From the NCBI RefSeq assembly GCF_024294905.1, contig NZ_JANCOC010000003.1, forward strand, positions 114,204 to 178,203: a stretch of DNA of 64,000 nucleotides, written 5' to 3'. The translations under genes were made by a program, and so were the position numbers. The DNA is from Rothia gullae. Lineage in GTDB: Bacteria > Actinomycetota > Actinomycetes > Actinomycetales > Micrococcaceae. Position 1 is the first letter of the stretch. Every line of letters starts with the position of its first letter. The notes under the pieces were generated by a model. That model was given only the letters and a program-made list of their open reading frames with translations. It had not been told where the DNA came from and did no database searches. This document shows, one piece after another, positions 8,627 to 17,756 of the stretch.

Positions 8627-9131
8627 GCCCCGCACCATTTTCAGCATCCTTTTCGCCGCCGCCTTCAACGCGGGCGTGGGCGTCCGCCCGCAGCACCCAG
8701 CCGGTTGCCGAGCCGATTACACCGGGGGCAGGGCGACTCACCCGCACGCGCACTTCCCGGGCGCGCCCCGCATCCGCGGCGACCGCACCATCAGAAGCGA
8801 CCGCATCAGGAGAAACGGAAATCTGCACGTTCTGCGCCGGGTCGATGCGGCTGACGGCGGAGCGAATCTGTGCCTCGGAATCTCCGCGGGCTGCGGCTCG
8901 TGCGGCCGTTCGCGCAGACTCCTCCACCTTGAGCTGTGCAACCCCCGTGGAGGCGGCACCCAGGCAGAGGGCGAGCACCACCGTCACGGCGGGCAGGGCT
9001 ACCGCAAATTCGGCGGTAATCACGCCCTCTTCTGCTGGGCTCTTGGACGGGGTCGAGGGTGCCGGTCCCGCCCCGACTTTTCCTGCGGGACGAGTGAGCC
9101 GTAAAGCACCCAAATTCACATGAGCGTTCAT
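8613..9131 (-). CDS. TadE-like pilus assembly protein
   Basis: A 172-residue protein with the TadE signature: EEGVITAEFAVALPAVTVVL near residues 34-53 (the conserved Glu follows the likely prepilin-peptidase cleavage region), one membrane helix, then LKVEESARTAARAAARGD and a beta-rich periplasmic part ending at WVLRADAHARVE. A strong AAAGGAGG precedes the ATG. It is fourth in the leftward Tad operon and overlaps the TadG-like gene. TadE proteins act as minor pilins in Flp pilus assembly. Confidence 0.82.
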   Translation of the reverse strand: MNAHVNLGALRLTRPAGKVGAGPAPSTPSKSPAEEGVITAEFAVALPAVTVVLALCLGAASTGVAQLKVEESARTAARAAARGDSEAQIRSAVSRIDPAQNVQISVSPDAVASDGAVAADAGRAREVRVRVSRPAPGVIGSATGWVLRADAHARVEGGGEKDAENGAGHEGE

Positions 9132-9213
9132 TCTTTATTCCTCCTTTCTAGCCTGACTTTCCAGGGCTCCTAAAACCTAGAGCCAAACCCTACGGCGGGT
9201 TTTACCAAACGTT

Positions 9214-9891
9214 CTAGAGCAGCCCCGTATTGCCCGCAATCGACAGGGCGTTACGGACAATATCCAGGAGCATGGAACGCACCTCATCCGACTTGAGAAT
9301 CAGCACCAGCAGGCCCGCGAAACCGACCGCCGCGAGCATCACAATGCCGTACTCCGCGGTGGAGGCGCCTTCCTCAGGGTCACCCGCCGGGGCGTACTCT
9401 TCGAGCACCTTTTCGTCGCCTTCAGCAGGTACATATTCGGCGCAGTCGGGCGCGTGCTCACCCAAGCTGCGGCAGGTGGCGCCACATTCGTCCAGGGTGC
9501 AGCCCTCGGCGAGCGCGCGGGCAATGGTCAGCGCCTGCTCGGGGTTCAGACGGTCCGTGTTCATATCAATCTCCATTTCGTTAGGGTCAATCCTGGGGCT
9601 GGCATGCTTATGCTCAGCACCGAGAGAAAGTTCATCGTCACTGAAAAGCCCGGCATCAGTGAAAAGCCCGGTATCACTGAAGAGCTCAGGGCATTCTTCA
9701 CGCAGCTGCTTCATGGTGGTTGCGATGGCAACGGACAGCGGCACGGGGCCCAGAATGGTCTGCGTTTCAGCGCCCTGCACGGCACCGAGCGCGGCGGGCT
9801 GAATTTCACGCGGAGCCCCGGCCGGGGCGTTGACCAGAGCATCGACAGTGTGCAGGTCGTGGCGGATTGCTTCGCAGAGGGTGTTCGTCAT
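9214..9891 (-). CDS. DUF4244 Flp-pilin-like protein with long N-terminal extension
   Basis: A 225-residue protein. The last 60 residues are a typical DUF4244 segment (EEGASTAEYGIVMLAAVGFAG, one membrane helix, short tail), which in actinobacterial Tad loci is thought to be the major Flp-like pilin. Ahead of it lie about 165 extra, mostly acidic residues with an SDTGLFTDAGLFSDDE repeat and a Cys-containing stretch (GCTLDECGATCRSLGEHAPDC). The start at 9891 has AAAGGA seven nt upstream. A second in-frame ATG at 9564 is also well served (GGAG six nt upstream) and would give a 116-residue product. Usual family members are far shorter. If Flp-type cleavage occurs before STAEY, the extension would be removed as a giant leader. 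Confidence 0.7.
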   Translation of the reverse strand: MTNTLCEAIRHDLHTVDALVNAPAGAPREIQPAALGAVQGAETQTILGPVPLSVAIATTMKQLREECPELFSDTGLFTDAGLFSDDELSLGAEHKHASPRIDPNEMEIDMNTDRLNPEQALTIARALAEGCTLDECGATCRSLGEHAPDCAEYVPAEGDEKVLEEYAPAGDPEEGASTAEYGIVMLAAVGFAGLLVLILKSDEVRSMLLDIVRNALSIAGNTGLL

Positions 9892-10033
9892 TGGTTTTCC
9901 TTTCGTTGTGCCCTGAACGTTCAGGGCGGGGTGGGTGCTCATCCGCGTTCGCTGCAGATGGGCGAAGGTCTATAGCGAAGATCTAAACTCTTCAGCATTT
10001 CGGCTAGTCGACAGTGCTTATGGGCTTGGTTCT

Positions 10034-11341
10034 TTAGCCGGTCAGCGTGGGTAGTAGCGAGATGAGGATGGGTACAATGCCCAGGCAGATAAAGGCGGGC
10101 AGCGAGCACAACCCGAGGGGTACCACGAGCGCCACGGAGAGCTTTCCGGCGGCGCGTTCTGCCGCGCGGCGTTCGCTGAGGCGGTGCGCGTCGGCGAGAG
10201 AGAGCAGTAGTGCCGTGCTGGGTGCGCCGCCCGTGTAGGCGGGGGCGAGTGCATCCCGCAGCTCACCGAAGGTTCCCGCCGCGGACCCCGACCAGGCGCT
10301 CCCCCAATTGCTACCCATCTGTAGGCGCTGGCAGACCGCGTGCAACGCTCGGCTGTTGAGCGCCTCGGCGAGAGTGCCCAGTGCAGCGAGCGGTGCGAGC
10401 CCGGCTCTCAACTGCGCGGCGAGTAGTTCCAGCACGAGGGCGGTATCAACGGGCGCAGCATCTGTTGGCGAGGCAGACTTTTCCGTCTCAGATTCAGCAT
10501 TCCCCACCCTGGTGCTCGGCCTTGTGCTCTCCACCTCCGCCCGATGCACGAGCGAGGCGGTCCAGCGGCGCCCCGCGAAGGCAAGCCCCAGCCCGAGTAA
10601 ACCGGTGAGCGCTCCGAGAACAGACCCGGTCAACACGCCCACGGGGTCGCTTCCCATGAGCATCCCCAAGCCGAGGCCGAGTAGCGGCAGCCAGGAGAGG
10701 ATTCTGCCGGTGGCGCGCGGTGCGGCGAGGGCGCTCTGCCTACCTAGGAGCGCGTCAATGCGTTCTTCGGCGTGTTCGGCGGCGCGTTCCAGGCTCGTGG
10801 CAAGCGGCGCACCGGCGCTCTCGCTCATACGCAGGCTCAGCTGCAGGTCGTGCAGGCGCTCGCGGCTGTGCGGGCGTAGCCGGGCGCTGTTTTCGAGCAG
10901 TTGGGCGCAGGCGAGGTGCGCGGGGGCACCCCAGGAGGTAACCGTGGCGAGAGTCTGCATGAAGCGGCGGATATCTTCGGCGCACCGCTTGCGCCCGTAG
11001 TCTTCGGAAAGAGGCGAGAGGCCTCGTACACGTAGAGCCCGGGCGCTTCTCTTTGCGCACGGTTTCCCCGTACCCGGCCCCAGCTCGCCCTGCCCGAACT
11101 GCCCGAACTGCGCGGACTCCCCGGGCTGCCCGGAGCTCGGGTCGGTGTACACCGCCTCCTGCAGGGGAATGCCGGCGCGTAGGTTCAGGGCGAGGGTGCG
11201 TAGCGTGAGCGGCCACATGCGCATTTCCTCGGCACTGACTGCTCCGGCGATGCGCCCAGCTAGGCGCTCAGTCCAGCATTCAGTCCAGCACGTAGCCCAG
11301 CGTTCGCGAAGGCTTCCGTTGCTCTTCTCCTTCTGCTTCAT
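10034..11341 (-). CDS. Type II secretion F-domain protein (TadB/TadC-like fusion)
   Basis: A 435-residue membrane protein, second in the Tad operon. The first part (around residues 120-220) carries a T2SSF-like cytoplasmic domain and a pair of membrane helices (LSWLPLLGLGLGMLMG, TGSVLGALTGLLGLGLAF). The second part repeats the pattern with LVLELLAAQLRAGLAPLAAL, DAHRLSERRAAERAAGKLSVAL and a final helix pair. The order resembles TadB and TadC joined in one chain. These proteins form the inner-membrane platform that the TadA ATPase drives. A strong AAAGGAGG precedes the ATG. Near the N terminus a Cys-Trp-Thr-Glu duplication (CWTECWTERLAGR) marks a small in-frame repeat. Confidence 0.75.
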   Translation of the reverse strand: MKQKEKSNGSLRERWATCWTECWTERLAGRIAGAVSAEEMRMWPLTLRTLALNLRAGIPLQEAVYTDPSSGQPGESAQFGQFGQGELGPGTGKPCAKRSARALRVRGLSPLSEDYGRKRCAEDIRRFMQTLATVTSWGAPAHLACAQLLENSARLRPHSRERLHDLQLSLRMSESAGAPLATSLERAAEHAEERIDALLGRQSALAAPRATGRILSWLPLLGLGLGMLMGSDPVGVLTGSVLGALTGLLGLGLAFAGRRWTASLVHRAEVESTRPSTRVGNAESETEKSASPTDAAPVDTALVLELLAAQLRAGLAPLAALGTLAEALNSRALHAVCQRLQMGSNWGSAWSGSAAGTFGELRDALAPAYTGGAPSTALLLSLADAHRLSERRAAERAAGKLSVALVVPLGLCSLPAFICLGIVPILISLLPTLTG

Positions 11342-11383
11342 TGCTTCCTCCTTTCACGTTTTCTGCTTCCCCCCATTTCGGGG

Positions 11384-12994
11384 CTAGTACCCAACTTCAG
11401 AGCCAGTAGAAATACGCCTGACCTGCAGGTGCTCTTCACTCCCCTGTGTGGCGGGTTGCAGGCTGTAGATACCCTCGATGCGGCGGCGACCGTCCCGATG
11501 TTCCAAGTGGATAATGCGTTCAAAAGCCGTCGCCGTATGTAGAGCGACCGTTCTGCTATCCAGTCCGGCGAGCGCACCCAGGGCACACAAACGCAGGGGC
11601 ACCGCCTGCGCGCTATTGGCGTGCAGGGTCGTTCCGGCACCGCGATGACCGGTGTTCATGGCGGTCAGCAGGTGCACCACCTCCGCGCCGCGGCACTCAC
11701 CGACCACGAGCCGATCCGGCCCCATGCGTAGCGCCTGCACAATCAGCTCACCCAGCCCGATTTCGCCGGCGCCTTCGGAGTTGGCGGCACGGGTTTTGAG
11801 GGAGATAACCTGCTCATGCTGCGGCGCCAACTCCGGGGTGTCTTCAAGCAAAATGAGGCGCTCCTGCGGCGTACACAGCCCCAGCAGTGCGTTGAGCAGG
11901 GTGGTTTTGCCGGTGCCGGTGCCCCCGCTAATGAGGAATCCGCGGCGTTCGGCAATCATGCGGCGCAGGTAAGCGGCGGTCGCCTCATCACACAGCCCGG
12001 CGGCCTGCAGCTGCGCCAGGGTGGGGCGTTCTCGGGCGGGTAGGCGCACGGAGAGCCGGGTGCGTTCGCTCAGCGGCGGGATAATCGCGTGGATGCGCCT
12101 GCCGTGCTCGTCGCTGATGTCAGCCGCCGGATGCGCGGCATCCAGCTGCCCGCCGTGCCTACGGATGAGCCGCTCGGCGAGGTCACGCACGCGCCGCTCA
12201 TTGCCGAGGCTCAGCGCCACGGGGCGGGTGGTTCCGTTGATGCCCACCCAGATATCGCAGGGCGAGTTCACGTAAATATCGGTGATGGTTCCGGCGCGTT
12301 GCCCCTCGTCAAGGAGCAGATCGAGGGCGCCGAGGCCGTAGAGTTCCGCGGCGAGGTAGCGCAGCACGGTCTGCCGGTTGACGGGCACGTATTCCACACT
12401 GGGGTAGCTCCAGGAGGCGGGCGTGGGCGGGGCAGTTTTGGCACGGAATTTTCGGGGCTTCGTCACATTAGTTCCGTCTGGGCCCGTTCCTTCTCCGTTC
12501 GTATTCCCTAGGTGTCCACCGTCGATGGTGCAGATTGCCTCGTCCACTGCGTTTTCGAGAATCTCGCGGAGGGGCTGGGCTTCTTGGAGTAACCCACCGC
12601 CCCCGGCTCTCGCAGTGTTTGCGCCGCCCGCGGCGACTACACTCTCTGCGGGCGGCTGCTCCCCTGTCTTCTCGACCCCGGCGCTGAATCCGTTACTGAA
12701 TCCGTTACTGGGTCCGCCACTGAACCCGCCGCTAAAACCGCCCAGGGCAATAGCGCTCATCTGCGGCGAGCGCAAGATCAGTTCGCGGGCATGCAGGGCG
12801 ACGGCGCGGGCGCGATAGTCTTCGGGAATGAGCAGGGCGGGTAGCGAGTGCGCGCCGGTGTTCTGGACACCCGTATTCTGTGCGCCCGGCTGATTCACGC
12901 CCTGTGCGGCACGCGGCGAGCAACCGTTGGGGTTGCCGGGATTGTTGGCAGGGTGCCCGGCGGGATTGCTGGAGGGATTCATGGCGGGGTTCAT
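11384..12994 (-). CDS. tadA: TadA/CpaF-family pilus assembly ATPase
   Basis: A 536-residue secretion ATPase and the first gene of the leftward Tad operon. It has Walker A ISGGTGTGKTTLLNAL near residue 360, the Asp box LILLEDTPELAP, Walker B RLVVGECRGAEVVHL near 430 and the His box MNTGHRGAGTTLHANS. The N-terminal 60 residues are Asn/Pro-rich, and residues near 90 hold a degenerate GFSG/GFSN repeat, so both may vary in length. The ATG at 12994 has no good ribosome site; a second ATG lies four codons in. CpaF/TadA hexamers power Flp pilus polymerisation. A CpaE/Ssd gene, often first in such loci, is not present upstream, where the divergent polymerase gene begins. Confidence 0.88.
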   Translation of the reverse strand: MNPAMNPSSNPAGHPANNPGNPNGCSPRAAQGVNQPGAQNTGVQNTGAHSLPALLIPEDYRARAVALHARELILRSPQMSAIALGGFSGGFSGGPSNGFSNGFSAGVEKTGEQPPAESVVAAGGANTARAGGGGLLQEAQPLREILENAVDEAICTIDGGHLGNTNGEGTGPDGTNVTKPRKFRAKTAPPTPASWSYPSVEYVPVNRQTVLRYLAAELYGLGALDLLLDEGQRAGTITDIYVNSPCDIWVGINGTTRPVALSLGNERRVRDLAERLIRRHGGQLDAAHPAADISDEHGRRIHAIIPPLSERTRLSVRLPARERPTLAQLQAAGLCDEATAAYLRRMIAERRGFLISGGTGTGKTTLLNALLGLCTPQERLILLEDTPELAPQHEQVISLKTRAANSEGAGEIGLGELIVQALRMGPDRLVVGECRGAEVVHLLTAMNTGHRGAGTTLHANSAQAVPLRLCALGALAGLDSRTVALHTATAFERIIHLEHRDGRRRIEGIYSLQPATQGSEEHLQVRRISTGSEVGY

Positions 12995-13251
12995 GGCTCT
13001 AGGAGAGCATTGCGCCCGCCTCGATTTTTAAAAGAATGAGCGTTCTGTGGATAACCCCTCGCGTACCCCGAAATATCCACGATGCACGCACCTCAAACGA
13101 ACAAAACGCACGCATCCGGCGCTTTTATGACAAACCGCGACGCGTTCACCCCTCCCCTTCCCGTCGTACTTTTCGCATGTACCCCGAGCCCGTCCCTTCC
13201 ATAAACTGCCCGCCCGCGACCACAAACCGCGCGCCTTCGCACCCGGTCACC

Positions 13252-13257
13252 GATAAT
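13252..13257 (+). promoter_or_regulatory. -10 element of the PolA-like gene, leaderless promoter
   Basis: GATAAT ends 7 nt before the ATG at 13264, which supports that start over the longer open frame reaching back to 13036. Confidence 0.6.
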
Positions 13258-13263
13258 GGAAGA

Positions 13264-15270
13264 ATGTACGTTCTGCTCAGTCCTGCCACCGGCGCGGGTA
13301 TTACCGCCCAGACCGGCACCCCCGCGCACCCGGTCACGTCGGCTATTGCCGCGGGTGCGTCCCCGCGCGGTGCTCAGCCGGTGACCTCGTGGGGTGCTTT
13401 TCATTTTTCGGCGCCGACCGCTGAGCAGTTGCAGGATCCGACCTTTATTCCGCGGATTACGCGGGCGGATCGGGTGAGTGCGGCGAATCTTCCGGCGTAT
13501 GTGCGAGAGGTGGAGCGGCGGGCGGCAGATTCGGCGCAGGCGCGTTTCCCCCGCTGGATTTGGGCTGATACCCGACATGTTGACCCGATGCTTCTGCGCC
13601 GCGGGGTGCGGGTGCATCTGTGCCATGACTTGCGTCTGGTGCAGCGAATTTTGGCGACTGCCGCTACGCATCCGAGCGGTTTTGTGGAGTACAACCCGGT
13701 GCTGGATCTTTCTGATGTGCGTGAGGCGGCTGAGCCTCAGGGGTATCTGCCGGTGGCGCGGCAGATTCAGGGTCAGGAGGAGCTGTTCGGCGCTGATTTT
13801 TTGACTGCACCCGCTACCTCTTCCGCCGCACCCGCCGGTTCTCCTGCTGATTCCTCCCCGGATTTTCTGGAGGCGGCGCCTCATGAGCCTTTTGCCCCGC
13901 AGTTGGCGGCGGGCCCGGTGACTCTGCTGCCGGAGCATCCGGTGGTGCGTGTGTTGATGCGTGAGTGGCTTGCGCAGGCGCGCGCTATTAGCGAGTCGAG
14001 GCACCCGGAGCGGCTGCGTCTTTTGGCGGCGGCTGAGTCTGCCGGTGCGTTGGTGGCGGCTGAGATTGGTTATTACGGCATCCCGTTTAATGTGCAGGCG
14101 CATCATGAGCATCTGTGCGAGTTGTTAGGGCCGCGTCCGGTGCTTGGGGAGCGTCCGCAGAAGATGCAGGAGTTGGTGGAGCAGATTCAGCGCATGCTGT
14201 TTATGCCGTCGTTGAACCCGGATTCGCCGCAGGATCTTTTGCGTGCTTTGCAGTCTGCGGGGGTTTCGGTGAAGTCTACGCGTTCGTGGGAGTTGAAGAG
14301 TTGGGCGGAGGCGATTCCGACTCAGCGGCAGAAGCGCTGGGCGCTGGTTGACCCGATTCTGCGCTATAAGAAGCTGTACCGTATTTGGACTGCTAACGGC
14401 TGGACATGGGCTGATACTTGGGTTTCTGAGGGTGCGTTCCGCCCGCATCTTGAGGTGGGTGGAGCTGCGACCGGGCGTTGGGGCGCTTCCGGCGGTGGTG
14501 CGTTGCAGCTTCCGGCTGAGATTCGTCAGGCGGTGCAGGCACCGGAGGGTCAGGTGCTGACGGTGACGGATGGCTCGCAGATTGAGCCGCGTATTTTGGC
14601 GGCGTTGAGCCATGATGAGGCGCTCGCTTCGGCGGGTCGTGGCGCTGACCTGTATGCAGGTATTGCCGAGCTGGCGCGCATGAAGGGTGTGGGTTTGACG
14701 GAGCGTTCCCACGCGAAGGTGGGCATGCTGGCGATTATGTATGGCGGCCGTAGCGGTGAGATTGGTGCCCTGTTGCCGCATGTGGCGGCGCTTTTTCCGC
14801 AGGCAATGGACTTTACGGAGCATGCCGCGCGCATTGGTGAGGCGGGCGGGCAGGTGACGACTTTTTTGGGTCGTACGTCCCCGCCGGTGGATGAGCGTTT
14901 CCGTGAGGTTGTGGCTGATCGGTCTTCGCCGGCGGCTGAGTCGCGTGCGGTGTCGACTGCGCGTGCGCACGGGCGCATGACCCGCAATTTTATTGTGCAG
15001 GGTACGGCGGCTGAATGGGCTCTGTGTTGGATGGGCGCGGTGCGTTCTCGTCTGTTGTCGGAGCGGATTTTTGGTATGCCGATGCGCACCCGGATTGTGT
15101 ATTTTTTGCACGATGAGCTTCTGCTGTGCGGTCCCGAGCTGGAGGCGGATCGCGTGAAGCGTATTGTGCGTGAGGGCGCTGCGGAGGCGGCGCGTCTGCT
15201 GTTCGGTCGAGTGCCGGTTGATTTTCCGGTGTCGGTGGCGCGGGTGCGCAACTACGCAGACGGTAAATAA
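13264..15270 (+). CDS. Family A DNA polymerase-like protein (bifunctional 3'-5' exonuclease/polymerase type)
   Basis: A 668-residue protein with a degenerate exonuclease-like N-terminal half (PRWIWADTRHVDPML, VHLCHDLRLVQRIL) and a family A polymerase domain: motif A LTVTDGSQIEPRILAAL, motif B around HAKVGMLAIMYGG and motif C VYFLHDELLL. It lacks a 5' nuclease domain, so it is not PolI itself. Actinobacteria carry this stand-alone gene next to PolI, probably for repair synthesis. The start at 13264 is set by the -10 hexamer 7 nt upstream; the frame stays open for 76 codons before it. Codon usage is less G/C-biased at the third position than in the neighbouring helicase and Tad genes. Confidence 0.85.
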   Translation: MYVLLSPATGAGITAQTGTPAHPVTSAIAAGASPRGAQPVTSWGAFHFSAPTAEQLQDPTFIPRITRADRVSAANLPAYVREVERRAADSAQARFPRWIWADTRHVDPMLLRRGVRVHLCHDLRLVQRILATAATHPSGFVEYNPVLDLSDVREAAEPQGYLPVARQIQGQEELFGADFLTAPATSSAAPAGSPADSSPDFLEAAPHEPFAPQLAAGPVTLLPEHPVVRVLMREWLAQARAISESRHPERLRLLAAAESAGALVAAEIGYYGIPFNVQAHHEHLCELLGPRPVLGERPQKMQELVEQIQRMLFMPSLNPDSPQDLLRALQSAGVSVKSTRSWELKSWAEAIPTQRQKRWALVDPILRYKKLYRIWTANGWTWADTWVSEGAFRPHLEVGGAATGRWGASGGGALQLPAEIRQAVQAPEGQVLTVTDGSQIEPRILAALSHDEALASAGRGADLYAGIAELARMKGVGLTERSHAKVGMLAIMYGGRSGEIGALLPHVAALFPQAMDFTEHAARIGEAGGQVTTFLGRTSPPVDERFREVVADRSSPAAESRAVSTARAHGRMTRNFIVQGTAAEWALCWMGAVRSRLLSERIFGMPMRTRIVYFLHDELLLCGPELEADRVKRIVREGAAEAARLLFGRVPVDFPVSVARVRNYADGK

Positions 15271-15306
15271 TCAGCGATGAATAATCTGCGGGTGGATTAA
15301 GACAAA

Positions 15307-15353
15307 AATAGGGGCGGCGGGTAGATTCAATAAAGCTACCCGCCGCCCCTATT
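15307..15353. terminator. Bidirectional terminator between the polymerase and NUDIX genes
   Basis: An 18-bp perfect stem (AATAGGGGCGGCGGGTAG with its complement) around an 11-nt loop, between two convergent genes. AAAA precedes it and TT follows it, so it can serve both strands. Confidence 0.85.
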
Positions 15354-15397
15354 TGCACCCTATATCCACTGGTCAAGCGTTTATTCTGCGAAGAGCT

Positions 15398-16213
15398 TTA
15401 CTCCTCATAGCCGGGTGCCGGGCGCATCTTTTTCTGATCCCAGGGCACGGTCCAGCCGAGCGATTCGAAGATTCGGTCCAGCAGAATTGCGGTGAATCCC
15501 CAGACGGTGAATTCTTTGCCGCCGGGCATGCGCACCTCGAAGGCGGGGGTGCGGTGTGAGGTGCGGCCGCGTTTGACGTAGGCGGTGTGCCGGTTGGCGG
15601 GGTTGAGCAGGTCGCGCACGGGCACGCGGGCGATGAGCGCGGACTCGTTGTGGTCGACAACTTCGACGGGCACGGGGCTGTTCCACCAGCCGATGACGGG
15701 GGTGACCATGAAGTTGCTGATGGGTAGCGGCAGGGTATGTAGCTGGCCGAGGATCTGCACGCCGGCGGGGTCGAGCCCGGTTTCTTCGACCGCCTCGCGC
15801 AGGGCGGCGATGTGGGCGACGGGTTCGCCGGTGGTTTCGGCGAGCGCGTAGTCTTCGGGGTCGATTTTGCCGCCGGGGAAGGCGGGCTGACCGGCGTGTG
15901 AGCGCAGGGTTGCGGCACGTACCAGAAGCAGTACATCCAGGTCGGCGCTGACGTTTTCGGGGCAGCCGTCAAATTCGCCGGTGGATGGCGAGTTGTCGAG
16001 CACACCAAAGAGAATCAGCACGGCGGCTTCTTTGCTGAGGGGGCTGGCGGGTGCGCTGCGCAGCAGGGCTTGGATGTCGAATTCCACGCCGCCCTCTGCG
16101 AGAGCCGCCAGTGCCTGCTGGGCGGGGTGCTGCGCGTCCTGCCCCGCCGGTTCGGGTTGCACCTGTTCGGATTGCGCCGGTTCGGATTGTACCGACTGCT
16201 CGAATGCGCTCAT
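15398..16213 (-). CDS. NUDIX hydrolase, CoA pyrophosphatase type
   Basis: A 271-residue protein with the NUDIX fold. The PAFPGGKIDPED stretch carries the PGG-K motif typical of CoA pyrophosphatases, and REAVEETGLDP supplies the catalytic Glu residues; a short insertion separates the two halves of the box. The N-terminal 50 residues are Gln/Glu-rich. Members hydrolyse CoA or related dinucleotides. It is transcribed leftwards, about 50 bp downstream of nth, so the two are probably cotranscribed. GAGAG precedes the ATG. Confidence 0.85.
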   Translation of the reverse strand: MSAFEQSVQSEPAQSEQVQPEPAGQDAQHPAQQALAALAEGGVEFDIQALLRSAPASPLSKEAAVLILFGVLDNSPSTGEFDGCPENVSADLDVLLLVRAATLRSHAGQPAFPGGKIDPEDYALAETTGEPVAHIAALREAVEETGLDPAGVQILGQLHTLPLPISNFMVTPVIGWWNSPVPVEVVDHNESALIARVPVRDLLNPANRHTAYVKRGRTSHRTPAFEVRMPGGKEFTVWGFTAILLDRIFESLGWTVPWDQKKMRPAPGYEE

Positions 16214-16263
16214 CTCTGTATCTCTCTTCTACGCGGCTGCGTTCCAGTTCGGCTCAGTCGCCG

Positions 16264-17184
16264 TTAGGCGCTGAGCGGGTAGCCTTCTGCAATGAGTTCG
16301 CGGCGGGTTGCACCCTGCAGAAATCGCAGGTGCAGGTCTTCTCGGCCGGGTGCCATTTCGTATTTCATGAGTTTACGTGCTACTTGTTCGTTCGTCTCCC
16401 CGGCGCCATAGGACGGGCAGAGGTCGGCGACGGGGCATACGCCGCAGGCGGGCTTTTTGGCGTGGCAGATGCGGCGGCCGTGGTAGACCATGCAGTGCGA
16501 GAAGAGCGTCCAGTCTTTGCGTTCGATAAGTTCGGCGACGTCTTTTTCGACCGTCTCGGGGGCGTCTGCGGTGGTGAATCCCATGCGTCGGGCGAGGCGG
16601 CCGAAGTGGGTGTCTACGGTCAGTCCGGGCACGTCGAAGGCGTTTCCGAGGACCACGTTCGCGGTTTTGCGGCCGACTCCGGCAAGTTCTACGAGCTCTT
16701 CGATGGTTGAGGGAACCTGCCCGTTGTGGCGTTCTACGAGCTGCTGGGAGAGGGTGACGATGGAGCGTGCCTTGGCGCGGTAGAAGCCGAGGGACTGAAT
16801 GTAGGGTTCGACCTCTTCGGTGTGTGCGGAGGCGAGCGCGGCGGCATCCGGGTAGCGTGCGAAGAGTGTACCGGTGACGGAGTTGACGCGCACGTCTGTG
16901 GTTTGTGCCGAGAGCACGGTGGCGATGAGCAGTTCGAAGGGGTTGTCGAAGTCGAGTTCTGCGACGGCGTAGGGGTAGGTTTCACCGAGGATACGGTTGA
17001 TTTTGCGGGCGCGGCGCACGGTGGCGAGGTGGCTTACGGGTGCGCGTGCGTTGAGGCGGCGTGCGGCGGCTGCGGCTTTGAATTCGGGAATGAATCGGAT
17101 TTGCAGGAGCGATTCGGTTTTCTCAGCCGCGTTATTTTCTGCCGCGGTGTTCTCTACTTTGGTGCGGGTGGCGTTCTCGGTCAT
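16264..17184 (-). CDS. nth: Endonuclease III
   Basis: A 306-residue base-excision repair glycosylase/AP lyase. The helix-hairpin-helix ELAGVGRKTANVV includes the catalytic Lys, VDTHFGRLARR carries the catalytic Asp, and the iron-sulfur loop has the exact C-X6-C-X2-C-X5-C spacing (CHAKKPACGVCPVADLC). About 60 N-terminal residues precede the conserved core, longer than in E. coli, and the first 25 are Glu/Asn/Ala-rich. TACCCT ends 7 nt before the ATG, so the message is predicted leaderless. The NUDIX gene follows on the same strand. Confidence 0.95.
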   Translation of the reverse strand: MTENATRTKVENTAAENNAAEKTESLLQIRFIPEFKAAAAARRLNARAPVSHLATVRRARKINRILGETYPYAVAELDFDNPFELLIATVLSAQTTDVRVNSVTGTLFARYPDAAALASAHTEEVEPYIQSLGFYRAKARSIVTLSQQLVERHNGQVPSTIEELVELAGVGRKTANVVLGNAFDVPGLTVDTHFGRLARRMGFTTADAPETVEKDVAELIERKDWTLFSHCMVYHGRRICHAKKPACGVCPVADLCPSYGAGETNEQVARKLMKYEMAPGREDLHLRFLQGATRRELIAEGYPLSA

Positions 17185-17190
17185 AGCGCG

Positions 17191-17196
17191 AGGGTA
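17191..17196 (-). promoter_or_regulatory. -10 element of nth, leaderless promoter
   Basis: On the minus strand TACCCT ends 7 nt before the ATG of nth. No ribosome binding site is present. Confidence 0.5.
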
Positions 17197-17315
17197 CCGG
17201 GCTTGGGTGTGTGGGCGGTAGCGAGGTTCACCGTACTTGGCCCGTTTCTCATCATTTTCTGGGCAGTTCGCGCCGGCTAGCGCTCAGCAGGCGCCTGCTG
17301 TGCCACACTGGTTTT

Positions 17316-17756
17316 ATGTCAGATACGATTTTTGTGCTTAATGGACCGAATTTGAACCTGCTTGGGCAGCGCCGCCCCGAGGTGTACGGCTACACCACTC
17401 TGCACGATATTGAGCGTATGGTGCGTGAGCGCGCGGCGGATCATGGTTTTGATGTTGAGTTTATGCAGTCGAATCATGAGGGTGCTCTGGTGGATGAGAT
17501 TCAGCGTGCTCGTACTCGTGGCGCGGCGATTATTATCAATCCGGCGGCGTACACGCACACTTCGGTGGCGCTGCACGATGCGCTGGAGGCGGCTGAGCTT
17601 CCGGTGGTTGAGGTGCATCTGTCGAATGTGCATCGTCGTGAGCAGTTCCGTCATCATTCGTATGTGTCGCCGCAGGCTACCGCGGTGATTGCCGGTGCGG
17701 GTGCGTACGGCTATGTCATGGCGGTTGATTTTCTGGCACAGCATCTCGCCGAATAG
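17316..17756 (+). CDS. aroQ: 3-dehydroquinate dehydratase, type II
   Basis: A 146-residue enzyme of the usual type II length. It converts 3-dehydroquinate to 3-dehydroshikimate in the shikimate pathway. Conserved parts are [18 protein letters not shown] (with the catalytic Tyr), [25 protein letters not shown] and [18 protein letters not shown]. The ATG at 17316 fits the family N terminus; the longer open frame upstream does not. A CACACT hexamer ends 7 nt before the ATG and no Shine-Dalgarno is seen, so this may be another leaderless gene. The last codons belong to an imperfect 25-bp tandem repeat that continues past the stop. Confidence 0.95.
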   Translation: MSDTIFVLNGPNLNLLGQRRPEVYGYTTLHDIERMVRERAADHGFDVEFMQSNHEGALVDEIQRARTRGAAIIINPAAYTHTSVALHDALEAAELPVVEVHLSNVHRREQFRHHSYVSPQATAVIAGAGAYGYVMAVDFLAQHLAE

